This document shows positions 1 through 8,250 of a DNA stretch of 36,849 bases, one piece after another. This DNA is from Bradyrhizobium liaoningense. Lineage in GTDB: Bacteria; Pseudomonadota; Alphaproteobacteria; Rhizobiales; Xanthobacteraceae. The notes under the pieces are model-generated. The model was not told the origin of the DNA. It did not search any database and saw only the letters and a list, made by a program, of their open reading frames with translations. The first letter of the stretch is position 1, and every line of letters begins with the position of its first letter. Both the position numbers and the translations under genes were made by a program. The stretch lies in assembly GCF_018130955.1 (NCBI RefSeq), contig NZ_JAFCJM010000069.1, positions 1-36,849 of the forward strand, given 5' to 3'.

Positions 1-66
1 CTCATCTATGCCAACACCGTCGTGCAACGCGGAACGCCGTGGACTGAAAAACTCCTCGGCGTTTAA
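1..66 (+). CDS. C-terminal fragment of an unidentified protein
   Basis: Reading from base 1 in frame 1 gives 21 codons ending in TAA at 64-66. The encoded tail ends in TPWTEKLLGV. Codon use matches its neighbours, with many codons ending in C or G, and the frame is open up to the window edge, so this is probably the 3' end of a gene that starts outside. I do not recognise the tail. It converges on the oxidoreductase gene at 106, with 39 bases between the two stop codons. Confidence 0.5.
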   Translation, partial: LIYANTVVQRGTPWTEKLLGV

Positions 67-105
67 TGGTTGCTACGGCGATTGCATTCCGGACACGCGC
101 CTACC

Positions 106-3100
106 CTACTCCGCCGCGATCTGGCGCGGCGCCGGCGGCGGGCTCGCGAGGTCGGCGGCGAGCTGGGCGTAGCGGGCCTTGGCATCAGTGATCGCCTTCT
201 CCTTGACCGGGCCGTAGCCGCGGATGCGGTCGGGCAACGAGAGCAGCTCCACGGCGGTGTCGTGCGTGACCGGCGACAGCAGGCCGAGCACGGTGGCGAC
301 GTCCTTTTCGTAGCCGGCGATCAGGTCGCGCTCGATCTTGCGGTCGGCGCTGTAGCCAAAGACGTCGAGCGGCGTGCCGCGCAGGAAGCGGAATTTGGCC
401 AGCCAGCGGAACACGGAGAGCATCCACGGGCCGAAGGCGCGCTTTTTCGGCCGCCCCTGCGCATCGACGCTACCAGCCAAAATCGGCGGCGCAAGGTTGA
501 AGCTGAACTTGAAATCGCCCTCGAACTGGTCACGGAGCTGCTGCTCGAACTTCCCGTCCGTGAAGAGGCGCGCGACCTCGTACTCGTCCTTGTAGGCGAG
601 CAGCTTTGCGTAGTTGATCGCGACCGCGCGCGGCAGCGCGTCGCCAAAATTGCTCTTCACGGCGGCGTCGCGGACCTGGTCGACCAACTTGCGGTAGCGT
701 TTTGCCAGACGGCCGTTCTGGTAGGCGGTGAGATGCTTGCTGCGATGTTCGATGATCTCGTCGAGCGTCATCGCGTCCAGCGTCTTCGGCGCGACCACCT
801 CGTCCGTTCCCTTCAGCATCTCGGCGAGGCGCGCGGGGTCGGCGACCGCGAGACGGCCGAGCCGGAACGCCTCCTTGTTCATCTTGATCGAGACGCCGTT
901 GACCTCGATCGCCTGCTCGATGGCCTCGGCACCGACAGGCAGAAGGCCCCTCTGATAGGCATAGCCCATCATCATCATGTTGGTGGCGATGGAGTCGCCG
1001 AGAAGCTGCTCGGCCGGCTTGGTGAAGTCGAAGAAGGCGGACTCCTTGTGCAGCGCGGTTTCCAAGACCGCATTCAGCTTGCGGGTCTGGAAGTTGAAGT
1101 CGCGGTTGAGGATGAAGTCGGCCGTCGGGATGACGTGGCTGTTGATGATGCCGCGGGTCCGGCTGGAATCGCAGAGCGTGATGGTGTCCTTGGCGACGGC
1201 GACCACTTCATCGGCCGCAAGCACGAGATCGGCTGTGCCGGTGACGATGCGCGAGCATGTGACCTCGGCCGGATGATCCGACAGGCGCACGTGGCTCAGC
1301 ACCGCCCCGCCCTTCTGCGCGAGGCCCGACATGTCGAGGATCATCGAGGCCTTGCCCTCGATATGCGCGGCCATGCCGAGCAGCGCACCGATGGTCAGGA
1401 CGCCGGTGCCGCCGACGCCGCCGACCGCGATGTTGTACGGCTTGTCGAGCGACGGGCGTGACGCAGGCTCCGGCAATGCGCCGATGTCGGCAAGCTCGGC
1501 CGGCGCGCGGTGGCGCGGCGCCCCGCCATCGATGGTGACGAAGGACGGGCAAAAGCCCTTGAGGCAGGAATAGTCCTTGTTGCAGGAGGACTGGTTGATG
1601 GCGCGCTTGCGGCCGAACTCGGTCTCCAGCGGCTCGACCGAGATGCAGTTCGACTGCACCGAGCAGTCGCCGCAGCCTTCGCACACGGCCGGGTTGATCA
1701 TCACGCGGCGCGCCGGATCCTCCATCAGGCCGCGCTTGCGGCGGCGGCGCTTTTCGGCGGCGCAGGTCTGCACGAAGACGATCGCCGAGGTGCCCTTGAA
1801 CTCCCGGCACATCTTCATGACGTTCTCGAGCTCGTCGCGATGATACTTCTTCACGCCGGGCGCGATGGTGTCGGCGGGATAGGCATCAGGATTTTCCGAG
1901 ACCAGATAGAGCTCGCGGATGCCTTCGGCGTGGAGCTGGAAGGTGATCTGCTGCGGCGAGAGATCGCCGTCATGGCGCTGGCCGCCGGTCATGGCGACAG
2001 CATCGTTGTAGAGGATCTTGTAGGTGATGTTGGCTTTTGAGGCGATCGCCTGGCGGATCGCCAGATAGCCGGAATGGAAATAGGTGCCGTCGCCGAGATT
2101 TGCGAAGATATGATTCTCGTTGGTGAAGGGCGCAATGCCGACCCACGGCACGCCCTCGCCGCCCATATGCGTAAAGGTCTCGGTCGAGCGGTCCATCCAC
2201 AGCGCCATGAAGTGGCAACCGATGCCGGCGAGCGCGCGGCTTCCTTCGGGGACCTTCGTCGATGTGTTGTGGGGGCAGCCGGAGCAGAAATACGGGGTGC
2301 GGGAGACCGGCGCGGTGGGGATCATCTGGGACGCCTGGCGGCCGTTGAACCAGTCGGCCTTGGCGCGAAGCATTTCGGCGATCTCAGGGTTGAGATTAAG
2401 TCGAAGAAGTCGTTCGGTCAGCGAGCTTGCGAGCGAGGCGACGCTCAGCTCGGCGGCGAAGGTGAGGAAGCGCTTGTCGTGCTCGTCCATCTTGCCGACG
2501 ATGCGCGGACGGACGTCGTCGCGCCAGTTGAACAGTTCCTGCTTGACCTGGTTCTCGACGATCTCGCGGCGTTCCTCGACGATGAAGATTTCCTCAAGTC
2601 CGACGGCGAACTGGCGTACGCCTTCCGGCTCCAAGGGCCAGGGCATGCCGATCTTGTAGAGGCGAAGCCCGATTTTGGCGGCGACCTCCTCGGTGATCCC
2701 CAGTTCGCGCAGCGCCTGCCGGACGTCCTCGTAGCTCTTGCCCGAGGCCATGATGCCGAAGCGAGCGTTCGGCGAATCCATCGTGACGCGGTTGACCTTG
2801 TTGGCGCGCGCAAAGGCGATCGCCGCAAAGCCCTTGTAGTCCTGGAGGCGGCGATCCTGTTCAAAACGGTCGTCGGGCCAGCGCAGGTTGAGGCCGCCGG
2901 GCGGCAACTCGAAATCCGTCGGGATGATGAAGGGCTTCATCTCGTCGGTGAGGTCGATCTCGGCGGTGGTCTCCACCGTCTCGGTGATCACCTTCATGCC
3001 GACCCAGCAACCCGAGTAGCGCGACATCGCGATGCCCAAGAGGCCCATCTCGATCATCTCGTGGATGCTCGAAGGATAGAGGTACGGCATCAGGGCCGAG

Positions 3101-3597
3101 ATGAAGGCGTGGTCGGACTGATGCGGGACGGTCGAGGATTTTGCGCCGTGGTCGTCGCCGGCGAGGCACAGCACGCCGCCGTTCTTGGCCGAGCCCGCGG
3201 CATTGCCGTGGCGAAAGACGTCGCCGCAGCGGTCGACACCGGGCCCCTTGCCGTACCAGATGCCGACGACGCCGTCATACCTTGCGCCGGGCGAGAGGTT
3301 GAGCTGCTGAGAGCCCCAGATGGCGGTGGCCGCGAGGTCCTCGTTCACGCCGGGCTGGAACTTGATGTTGTACTGCTCGAGATGTTTTCGGGCGGCGAAA
3401 AGCTGCTGGTCGTAGCCCCCGAGAGGCGAGCCGCGATAGCCGGAAATGAAGCCCGCGGTGTTGAGTCCCGCGGCGCGGTCGCGCCGGATCTGGGCCATCG
3501 GCAGGCGAACCAGCGCCTGGATGCCCGTGGTGAAGACGTGTCCCGTGCTCTGCGTGTATTTTTGATCGAGACTGATCGGACCCTGGTTGATGCCCAT
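106..3597 (-). CDS. Indolepyruvate ferredoxin oxidoreductase, fused subunits
   Basis: The 1163-residue protein belongs to the 2-oxoacid:ferredoxin oxidoreductase superfamily. Members decarboxylate aryl or branched 2-oxoacids such as indolepyruvate to acyl-CoA using thiamine diphosphate and ferredoxin. The N-terminal part (about 20-400) carries the pyrimidine-binding-type domain (GYRGSPLGGYD). A CSGCPHNT motif lies near 436, followed by the diphosphate-binding region with GDGTYFHSG. Cysteines near 639-675 (CEGCGDCS and CNKDYSCLKGFC) resemble a reduced iron-sulfur domain. The C-terminal gamma-type domain starts near 725 with GGVGGTGVLT. The length fits single-chain proteobacterial enzymes, in which the archaeal IorA and IorB parts are fused. 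No partner gene is adjacent. The substrate cannot be fixed from sequence alone. Confidence 0.93.
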   Translation of the reverse strand: MGINQGPISLDQKYTQSTGHVFTTGIQALVRLPMAQIRRDRAAGLNTAGFISGYRGSPLGGYDQQLFAARKHLEQYNIKFQPGVNEDLAATAIWGSQQLNLSPGARYDGVVGIWYGKGPGVDRCGDVFRHGNAAGSAKNGGVLCLAGDDHGAKSSTVPHQSDHAFISALMPYLYPSSIHEMIEMGLLGIAMSRYSGCWVGMKVITETVETTAEIDLTDEMKPFIIPTDFELPPGGLNLRWPDDRFEQDRRLQDYKGFAAIAFARANKVNRVTMDSPNARFGIMASGKSYEDVRQALRELGITEEVAAKIGLRLYKIGMPWPLEPEGVRQFAVGLEEIFIVEERREIVENQVKQELFNWRDDVRPRIVGKMDEHDKRFLTFAAELSVASLASSLTERLLRLNLNPEIAEMLRAKADWFNGRQASQMIPTAPVSRTPYFCSGCPHNTSTKVPEGSRALAGIGCHFMALWMDRSTETFTHMGGEGVPWVGIAPFTNENHIFANLGDGTYFHSGYLAIRQAIASKANITYKILYNDAVAMTGGQRHDGDLSPQQITFQLHAEGIRELYLVSENPDAYPADTIAPGVKKYHRDELENVMKMCREFKGTSAIVFVQTCAAEKRRRRKRGLMEDPARRVMINPAVCEGCGDCSVQSNCISVEPLETEFGRKRAINQSSCNKDYSCLKGFCPSFVTIDGGAPRHRAPAELADIGALPEPASRPSLDKPYNIAVGGVGGTGVLTIGALLGMAAHIEGKASMILDMSGLAQKGGAVLSHVRLSDHPAEVTCSRIVTGTADLVLAADEVVAVAKDTITLCDSSRTRGIINSHVIPTADFILNRDFNFQTRKLNAVLETALHKESAFFDFTKPAEQLLGDSIATNMMMMGYAYQRGLLPVGAEAIEQAIEVNGVSIKMNKEAFRLGRLAVADPARLAEMLKGTDEVVAPKTLDAMTLDEIIEHRSKHLTAYQNGRLAKRYRKLVDQVRDAAVKSNFGDALPRAVAINYAKLLAYKDEYEVARLFTDGKFEQQLRDQFEGDFKFSFNLAPPILAGSVDAQGRPKKRAFGPWMLSVFRWLAKFRFLRGTPLDVFGYSADRKIERDLIAGYEKDVATVLGLLSPVTHDTAVELLSLPDRIRGYGPVKEKAITDAKARYAQLAADLASPPPAPRQIAAE

Positions 3598-3861
3598 GAA
3601 GCGTCCTCTTGCCGCCCTAAACCCTTGGTCCCGCCCGTTGTTTTCACTTATGCCGGGCCGACCGTCTCCGCCACTCTATGTCGGATATTTAACGCTCCGC
3701 ACCACAAAAATGGGGCAACCCTTGAGCGATCATGAATTCGCAATTTCGTGGCTGGAAGGCCGGTCGCTTTTTTCACTTTATGTCAGCTTACCCCGGGCGT
3801 CGCGAAACGACGTAACGTCCCTATAATGGGGATCACGGCGAATGGTCGCAGGGAAGGCGTG

Positions 3862-5073
3862 ATGATGCGGGCGATTCTGGTGTGTCTGGCCTTGTGCAGT
3901 GCAATTGCCGGCGCCGCAGGAGCTAGCGAGCCCTCGCCAGAGATGATCGCCCGCGGCAAGGCGCTGACCGAGGCCGGCGATTGCGCAAGCTGCCACACCG
4001 CCGAGCCCTTAAAACCCTTTGCCGGGGGCAAACGCATCGACACGCCGTTCGGTGGCATCTACTCGCCGAACCTGACGCCGGACCGGGAGACCGGAATCGG
4101 GTCCTGGAGCGATGCCGATTTCACGCGCGCGCTGCGCTTCGGCATCGCGCCCGATGGCTCGAACTACTATCCGGCTTTCCCGTACCCCTACTTCACCAAA
4201 ATGACGAAGGACGACACGCTGGCGATCCGCGCCTATCTCGGCACACAGGCCCCGGTTGCGAACCGCATCAAGCCGCCGGAGCTGCGCTGGCCGCTGAACT
4301 ACCGCGTGCTGATGCGCGCCTGGAATTGGCTGTTCTTCAAGCCCGGCCTGTTCGAGCCGGATCAGTTCAAGAGCGCGGCCTGGAATCGGGGCGGCTATCT
4401 CGTCACGGGGCTCGGTCATTGCGGCGCCTGCCACACGCCGAAGAATTGGTTCGGCGCGGACAAGCGGGAGCTCGCGTTTTCCGGCAGCCCGGTCGATGGC
4501 TGGTTCGCGCCGCGGCTCGACGGCGCCGCGCGCAGCGGGCTGCAGTCCTGGAGCGCTGGCGACATCGCCGAATATCTGCAAAGCGGCCGCAACGCCAAGA
4601 GCCATGCCGGCGGGCTGATGGCGGAGGTCGTCCTCAACTCGACCTCGAAGATGAGCGATGCGGACGTGCGCGCGATAGCGGTGTATCTGAAGGGCCTGCC
4701 GCCTGGGCGACGCGAGCCATTGGTGACGCCGCCAGAGGACGGTGAGATGAAAGCCGGCCAGGCCGTCTACGCACGCTTCTGCATCGCCTGTCATGAGGCT
4801 GATGGTTCGGGCGCGCCGCGCATCTATCCGCCGCTACCCGGCAACGCGCTGCTGCAATCAATCAACCCGTCCTCCACGATCCGCATCATCCTCGACGGCG
4901 CGCACACCGTGACGACGCCGCGCGCCCCCAACCCCGGCGAGATGCCGGGCTATGCCAAGCAATTGTCGGACGAGCAGATCGCCGCGGTCACGAACTACAT
5001 CCGCAATTCCTGGGGCAACGCGGCGCCGCTCGTGACGGCGGCGCAGGTGGCGAAGGCGCGGAAGCGCGATTGA
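3862..5073 (+). CDS. Secreted triheme cytochrome c
   Basis: The 403-residue protein has a signal peptide (about 1-22, cleavage near AGAAGA-S) and three CxxCH heme c sites: CASCH at 41-45, CGACH at 187-191 and CIACH at 307-311. Three cytochrome c domains of this size and the SPNLTPD and YPAFPYP signatures match the cytochrome subunit of periplasmic alcohol, gluconate or aldehyde dehydrogenases, which passes electrons to the quinone pool or an oxidase. No dehydrogenase gene is adjacent, so the partner is unknown. The start at 3862 is preferred over longer in-frame starts because AGGGAAGG lies just upstream and the signal peptide then begins at the N-terminus. A second ATG follows at 3865. Confidence 0.88.
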   Translation: MMRAILVCLALCSAIAGAAGASEPSPEMIARGKALTEAGDCASCHTAEPLKPFAGGKRIDTPFGGIYSPNLTPDRETGIGSWSDADFTRALRFGIAPDGSNYYPAFPYPYFTKMTKDDTLAIRAYLGTQAPVANRIKPPELRWPLNYRVLMRAWNWLFFKPGLFEPDQFKSAAWNRGGYLVTGLGHCGACHTPKNWFGADKRELAFSGSPVDGWFAPRLDGAARSGLQSWSAGDIAEYLQSGRNAKSHAGGLMAEVVLNSTSKMSDADVRAIAVYLKGLPPGRREPLVTPPEDGEMKAGQAVYARFCIACHEADGSGAPRIYPPLPGNALLQSINPSSTIRIILDGAHTVTTPRAPNPGEMPGYAKQLSDEQIAAVTNYIRNSWGNAAPLVTAAQVAKARKRD

Positions 5074-5076
5074 TCC

Positions 5077-5099
5077 CCTCTCCCCGCAAGCAGGAGAGG
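5077..5099. terminator. Short stem-loop between convergent genes
   Basis: A 7-bp inverted repeat (CCTCTCC at 5077-5083, GGAGAGG at 5093-5099) with a 9-base loop lies directly after the cytochrome stop codon and before the 3' end of the minus-strand UPF0126 gene. There is no clear T-run on either side, so it is only a candidate terminator. Confidence 0.4.
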
Positions 5100-5106
5100 C
5101 GAATAA

Positions 5107-5748
5107 CTACCGCTCGTCGCCGGTGAAGACGAATTTTGGCATCTCCCATTTGTAGCGCACCGCGAGCAAACGGAAGCTGACGCCGAGCACGAAGGTCAGC
5201 ACAGTCCAGACTTCGCTGTTGAGCTTCAGGCCGAATGCGGTGGCATAGAACAGGCCCGTCACCACCGAGACGCTGGCGTAGAGCTCGGAGCGGAACAAGA
5301 GCGGCACGTCGTTGCAGAGGATGTCGCGCAAGACGCCGCCGGCGCAGCCTGTCACCATCCCCTAGACAATGACGATGGGCAGTGACGCATCCATCTGCCA
5401 GGCGACGTCGCAGCCCGTCATGGTGAACACCACAAGGCCGATGGCATCGAGCACGATGAAGGCGAGGTTGAGCCGGTGCACCAATCGCGCGACCAAAATG
5501 GTCACGAAGGCGGCTCCGCCTGTCAGCGCGAGATAGAAGGGATTCTGTACCCAGGCGAGCGGATAGTGCCCGAGGAAGAGATCGCGCAGCGTGCCGCCAC
5601 CAAGTGCGGTGATGCAGCCGAGGAAACAAACGCCGAGCCAGTCCATGCTGCGCCGGCCGGCGGCAAGCGCCGCCGTCATCGCCTGCGCTGCTAGCGCCAC
5701 GAGCGACAGGAAATGCAGGACGCTATCGCTCGGCGGCAGGCTCCACAT
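5107..5748 (-). pseudogene. UPF0126/TRIC-type membrane protein, in-frame amber
   Basis: Two reading frames (5748-5362 and 5358-5107) are in the same phase and separated only by a TAG (5362-5364) and one GGG codon. Joined, they give about 213 codons, the usual length of the UPF0126 (YicG/TRIC-like) family of cation-channel-like inner-membrane proteins. Both internal repeats of the family are present: GGGTLRDLFLG in the first half and GGVLRDILCNDVPL in the second, with about seven hydrophobic segments. The stop is codon 129, between LPIVIV and GMVTG, just before the second repeat. There is no frameshift and the second half is well conserved. It is therefore a very recent nonsense mutation, a sequencing error or a read-through case. 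A leucine TTG or glutamine CAG codon could have given TAG by one change. Confidence 0.82.
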
Positions 5749-5933
5749 CGCCCCGGTTCCCGATTTTGAGGACGGAACCTACGTCGTTGGTTCCGGGATG
5801 AACAGGTTCATCCGCAAAGAACAGGTTCCCGATTCCCCAGCCGGGGGCAACATGCGACGAAAGCATGAGATGCCCGGAACTGAACTGCGCGTCCATCGGT
5901 TGTCTTGCCGCAATAAAACGAGGAGACCAATCG

Positions 5934-6332
5934 ATGGCTGACGACCGTTTTCCGAACGAGTATCGACCGAATCTCGCCGACGATGAGTATCTTCGTGCGG
6001 CACGCCGGGACAGCGAGCTCCAGGCTGACCCGGAACTGGGCGAAGGCCCCGCCTCCAGCGGCAAGATTGCGCTGTTCGCAGTGGCGATCGCGCTGGTGCT
6101 CGGCGCCGTGTTCTATGGCCTGAACAATTCCAACGTGAACCAGGCTTCGACCGAGCCGCCCGCGAAGACAGCACAACAGACGGCGCCTGCGACCAATCCG
6201 GCCGCGCCTCCCGGCATGCGCGACGTGACGCCGCGCAACAACATCCAGCCCGGCGTGACCACGGGTGCGGCACCGAACAAGCCGGCCGCGCCGGATCCGG
6301 CCGCGCCGTCCGATGGCGGCAAGTCGCAGTAG
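5934..6332 (+). CDS. Single-pass membrane protein, Pro/Ala-rich tail
   Basis: The start at 5934 is preceded by GAGGAGACC, a good ribosome-binding site. The 132-residue protein has a charged N-terminus (about 1-43), one hydrophobic segment (about 44-62, IALFAVAIALVLGAVFYGL) and a long Ala/Pro/Thr-rich low-complexity tail (about 70-132). This suggests an inner-membrane anchor with a disordered extracytoplasmic tail. I do not recognise a named family. It is flanked by the interrupted UPF0126 gene, which is divergent, and by an intergenic repeat. Confidence 0.75.
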   Translation: MADDRFPNEYRPNLADDEYLRAARRDSELQADPELGEGPASSGKIALFAVAIALVLGAVFYGLNNSNVNQASTEPPAKTAQQTAPATNPAAPPGMRDVTPRNNIQPGVTTGAAPNKPAAPDPAAPSDGGKSQ

Positions 6333-6355
6333 TCGAGTCATACACACGGTAGCTG

Positions 6356-6453
6356 TCATCGCCCGCGAAGGCGGGCGATCCAGTATTCCAGAGGCGGCGA
6401 CGGGATACGGAGAAGCCGCGGCGTACTGGATTCCCCGCCTTCGCGGGGAATGA
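6356..6453. repeat. Intergenic palindromic repeat, type E
   Basis: Two 30-base arms (6356-6385 and 6424-6453) are imperfect inverted copies, and each contains its own small hairpin (CGCCCGCGAAGGCGGGCG on the left, CCCCGCCTTCGCGGGG on the right). A 38-base spacer separates them. This form resembles REP/RPE-like elements that are common between genes in Bradyrhizobium. Family membership is from memory and not verified. Confidence 0.8.
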
Positions 6454-6465
6454 CGAGAGCGGAGT

Positions 6466-6497
6466 AAAAGCGGCGGGACCCACATCCCGCCGCTTTT
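6466..6497. terminator. Bidirectional intrinsic terminator
   Basis: A perfect 13-bp stem (AAAAGCGGCGGGA at 6466-6478, its complement at 6485-6497) with a 6-base loop ends in TTTT on both strands. It sits between the end of the plus-strand membrane protein gene and the 3' end of the minus-strand isocitrate-lyase-family gene, so it can serve both. Confidence 0.8.
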
Positions 6498-6534
6498 CGT
6501 TCGCGCTAGCTGAACTCGTTCGCGCTAGCTGAAC
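6497..6534. repeat. Perfect 19-bp tandem duplication over a gene end
   Basis: The 19-base unit TCGTTCGCGCTAGCTGAAC occurs at 6497-6515 and again at 6516-6534 with no mismatch. The second copy includes the TAG stop codon and the last two sense codons of the minus-strand gene ending at 6525. The first copy therefore repeats the gene's terminal codons outside the frame. Confidence 0.9.
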
Positions 6535-7334
6535 ATCTTGTTGAGCTCGCCGCCGGGATAGCCGCTCGCGAGCTCCGTGAACGTCCCCTTCTCCGCCATC
6601 TCCTTCGCGGCGCGCATAAAGCCGCCCCAGGCGGCGCGGGCGAGCGAACCGCCGACGCTGATGCGGCGCACGCCGAGGTCAGCGGCCTCAGCGAGCGACA
6701 GGCCGGATGCCCCGATCATGAGATTGAAGGGCCTTGGCGCAACGGCCTTCACCACGTCAGCGATATCCTCGCGCGTCTTCAGGCCGGGCGCGTAGAGACA
6801 ATCCGCGCCCGCCTCCGCGTAAGCCGTGAGGCGATCGATCACGAGCTTGAGGTCGGTCACGCCCCACAGATAAGCCTCGCAGCGGCCGACCAGCATGGTG
6901 CCACTGTCGCCGATCGCCGAACGCGCGGCCCTGATCCGCTCGACCGCGAGCGCACGGTCGTAGAGCGGCTTGTCCTTGTCGCCGGTGGAATCCTCGATCG
7001 ACAGGCCGGCCACGCCGGTCCGAACGCCGCGTTCGACATGATCGGCGACCCTGTCGGGCTCGACCGCAAAGCCGCCCTCGAAGTCCGCGTTCACGGGGAT
7101 GTCGGTCGCCGAGCACAATGCTGCCAGATGCTGACAGACCTCCTCGATCGTCACGTGGTTGTCGGCCTTGCCGATGGTCCAGGCAAAGCCCGCGCTAGAG
7201 GACGCAATCGCCTTGAAGCCGAGATGCTGCAAGGCTTTGGCGCTGCCGACATCGACCGGATTGGGCAGGATGAAGCATCCGCTCTCGTGCATCTTCTTGA
7301 AGGTGGCGCGCTTGTCGGCGGTCGTGACCGTCAT
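6525..7334 (-). CDS. Isocitrate lyase/PEP mutase family protein
   Basis: The 269-residue protein has the phosphoenolpyruvate mutase/isocitrate lyase alpha/beta-barrel signature: an N-terminal FILPNPVDVGSAKAL, the metal-site loop NADFEGGFA near 84-92, LSIEDSTG near 115, GRCEAY near 150 and GASGLSL near 208. It lacks the KKCGH catalytic loop of true isocitrate lyases and is much shorter, so it belongs to the broad PEP-mutase-like group whose members cleave or form C-C or P-C bonds in 2-oxoacids such as oxaloacetate or 2-methylisocitrate. The substrate is unknown. AGGGAGAG precedes the start. It is the last gene of a probable three-gene unit with the two small barrel proteins upstream. Confidence 0.85.
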   Translation of the reverse strand: MTVTTADKRATFKKMHESGCFILPNPVDVGSAKALQHLGFKAIASSSAGFAWTIGKADNHVTIEEVCQHLAALCSATDIPVNADFEGGFAVEPDRVADHVERGVRTGVAGLSIEDSTGDKDKPLYDRALAVERIRAARSAIGDSGTMLVGRCEAYLWGVTDLKLVIDRLTAYAEAGADCLYAPGLKTREDIADVVKAVAPRPFNLMIGASGLSLAEAADLGVRRISVGGSLARAAWGGFMRAAKEMAEKGTFTELASGYPGGELNKMFS

Positions 7335-7398
7335 GTTTCTCTCCCTGGTGTTGGCGGCGCAGAGATGGGGATGCGCCCTGGTCCGCGCTAGATGCGCT

Positions 7399-7749
7399 CT
7401 AGTGAGCTTCGTGCACAGCGCGGCTGTCCATCGGGGCTTCCTCGCGCTCCTTCATGCCGTAGTCTCTGATGACGCCGGCGATGCGCAGGCGATAATCGGC
7501 AAAATACGCCCCGCGCCCCTTCGCCTGGGCACGGCGGTGCTCCATCGTGTTGCGCCACGCCTGCACCGCCGCCTCGTCACGCCAGAACGACAGCGACAGG
7601 ATCTTGCTCTTCTCGGTCAGGCTCTCGAAGCGCTCGACCGAGATGAAGCCGTCGATGGTTTGCAGGATCGGTTTCAGGTCGGCGGCGAGGTCGAAATAGT
7701 GCTGCCGGTGCTCGTCCTTCGGCCAGACCTCGAAGATCACGGCGATCAT
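7399..7749 (-). CDS. Antibiotic biosynthesis monooxygenase-like small protein
   Basis: The 116-residue protein begins MIAVIFEVWPKDEHRQHYFD and contains GFISVERFESL and SFWRDEAAVQAWR, typical of the dimeric ferredoxin-like ABM fold. Such proteins are small monooxygenases, heme-degrading enzymes or accessory proteins, and the reaction cannot be predicted here. The start at 7749 is chosen because GGGAGGCG lies just upstream; longer in-frame starts have no such site. It lies 64 bases upstream of the isocitrate-lyase-family gene and 31 bases after the next barrel gene, so co-transcription is likely. Confidence 0.8.
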   Translation of the reverse strand: MIAVIFEVWPKDEHRQHYFDLAADLKPILQTIDGFISVERFESLTEKSKILSLSFWRDEAAVQAWRNTMEHRRAQAKGRGAYFADYRLRIAGVIRDYGMKEREEAPMDSRAVHEAH

Positions 7750-7780
7750 GGGCGCCTCCCTGGTTCCGCGTAGCGATGGC

Positions 7781-8089
7781 CTACAATACCACCTTGCGCA
7801 AGAAGGTCCGCTCCTCGGCAAGGATAAACTTGTGCTCCTCGGCAAAACCAAAGTTCGCCATGCCCTCGGCGTCCCCGCGCAGCCGCGCGCGATAGGCCTC
7901 GTAGGCGGCCAGGCTTTCGAACGTGATCAGCGCAAACGCAATGTTGTTGGCGCCTTCATGCGGCATGAAATAGCCGATGAGATCGCCGCCACATTTCGGG
8001 ATGATGGTGAGCCAGCGCTTCGAATATTCCTCGAACTGCGCGCGCTTGAAGGGATCGAGCTGGTAGCGGATGAAGACGGTGACGGACAT
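7781..8089 (-). CDS. NIPSNAP-type dimeric barrel protein
   Basis: The 102-residue protein (starting MSVTVFIRYQLDPFKRAQFE) has the NIPSNAP family pattern, including a Tyr-rich N-terminal strand, the stretch CGGDLIGYFMPHEG and a closing AEERTFLR strand. NIPSNAP proteins form ferredoxin-like dimers of mostly unknown function. AGGAG lies 6 bases before the start codon. It is the first gene of the three-gene minus-strand unit and is divergent from the ArsR-like regulator at 8251, with a palindromic repeat between them. Confidence 0.85.
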   Translation of the reverse strand: MSVTVFIRYQLDPFKRAQFEEYSKRWLTIIPKCGGDLIGYFMPHEGANNIAFALITFESLAAYEAYRARLRGDAEGMANFGFAEEHKFILAEERTFLRKVVL

Positions 8090-8110
8090 GTGGGACTCCT
8101 GTGTTTCTTA

Positions 8111-8189
8111 GTCATTGCGAGCGCAACGAAGCAATCCAGGAATCTTTCCGCGGTGACAGCCTGGATTGCTTCGCTGCGCTCGCAATGAC
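8111..8189. repeat. Intergenic palindromic repeat, type F
   Basis: Two 30-base arms (8111-8140 and 8160-8189) are near-perfect inverted copies running from GTCATTGCGAGCG to CGCTCGCAATGAC, with a 19-base spacer. The element fills the space between the divergent NIPSNAP and ArsR-like genes, so promoters of both must lie beside or within it. Confidence 0.85.
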
Positions 8190-8250
8190 GAGCATGTGGC
8201 TGGCAGACTACGCCCTTGCCCGACCACAACGCTTCGGTTATCATCGAAGC

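Noticed and set aside
70..1461. 463-codon plus-strand ORF
   Set aside because: It lies antisense inside the well-supported oxidoreductase gene. High GC and third-position bias keep antisense frames open; the product is Arg/Asp/Gly-rich with no recognisable domain.
2074..3735. 553-codon plus-strand ORF
   Set aside because: Antisense to the same oxidoreductase gene and with no domain signature; a high-GC shadow.
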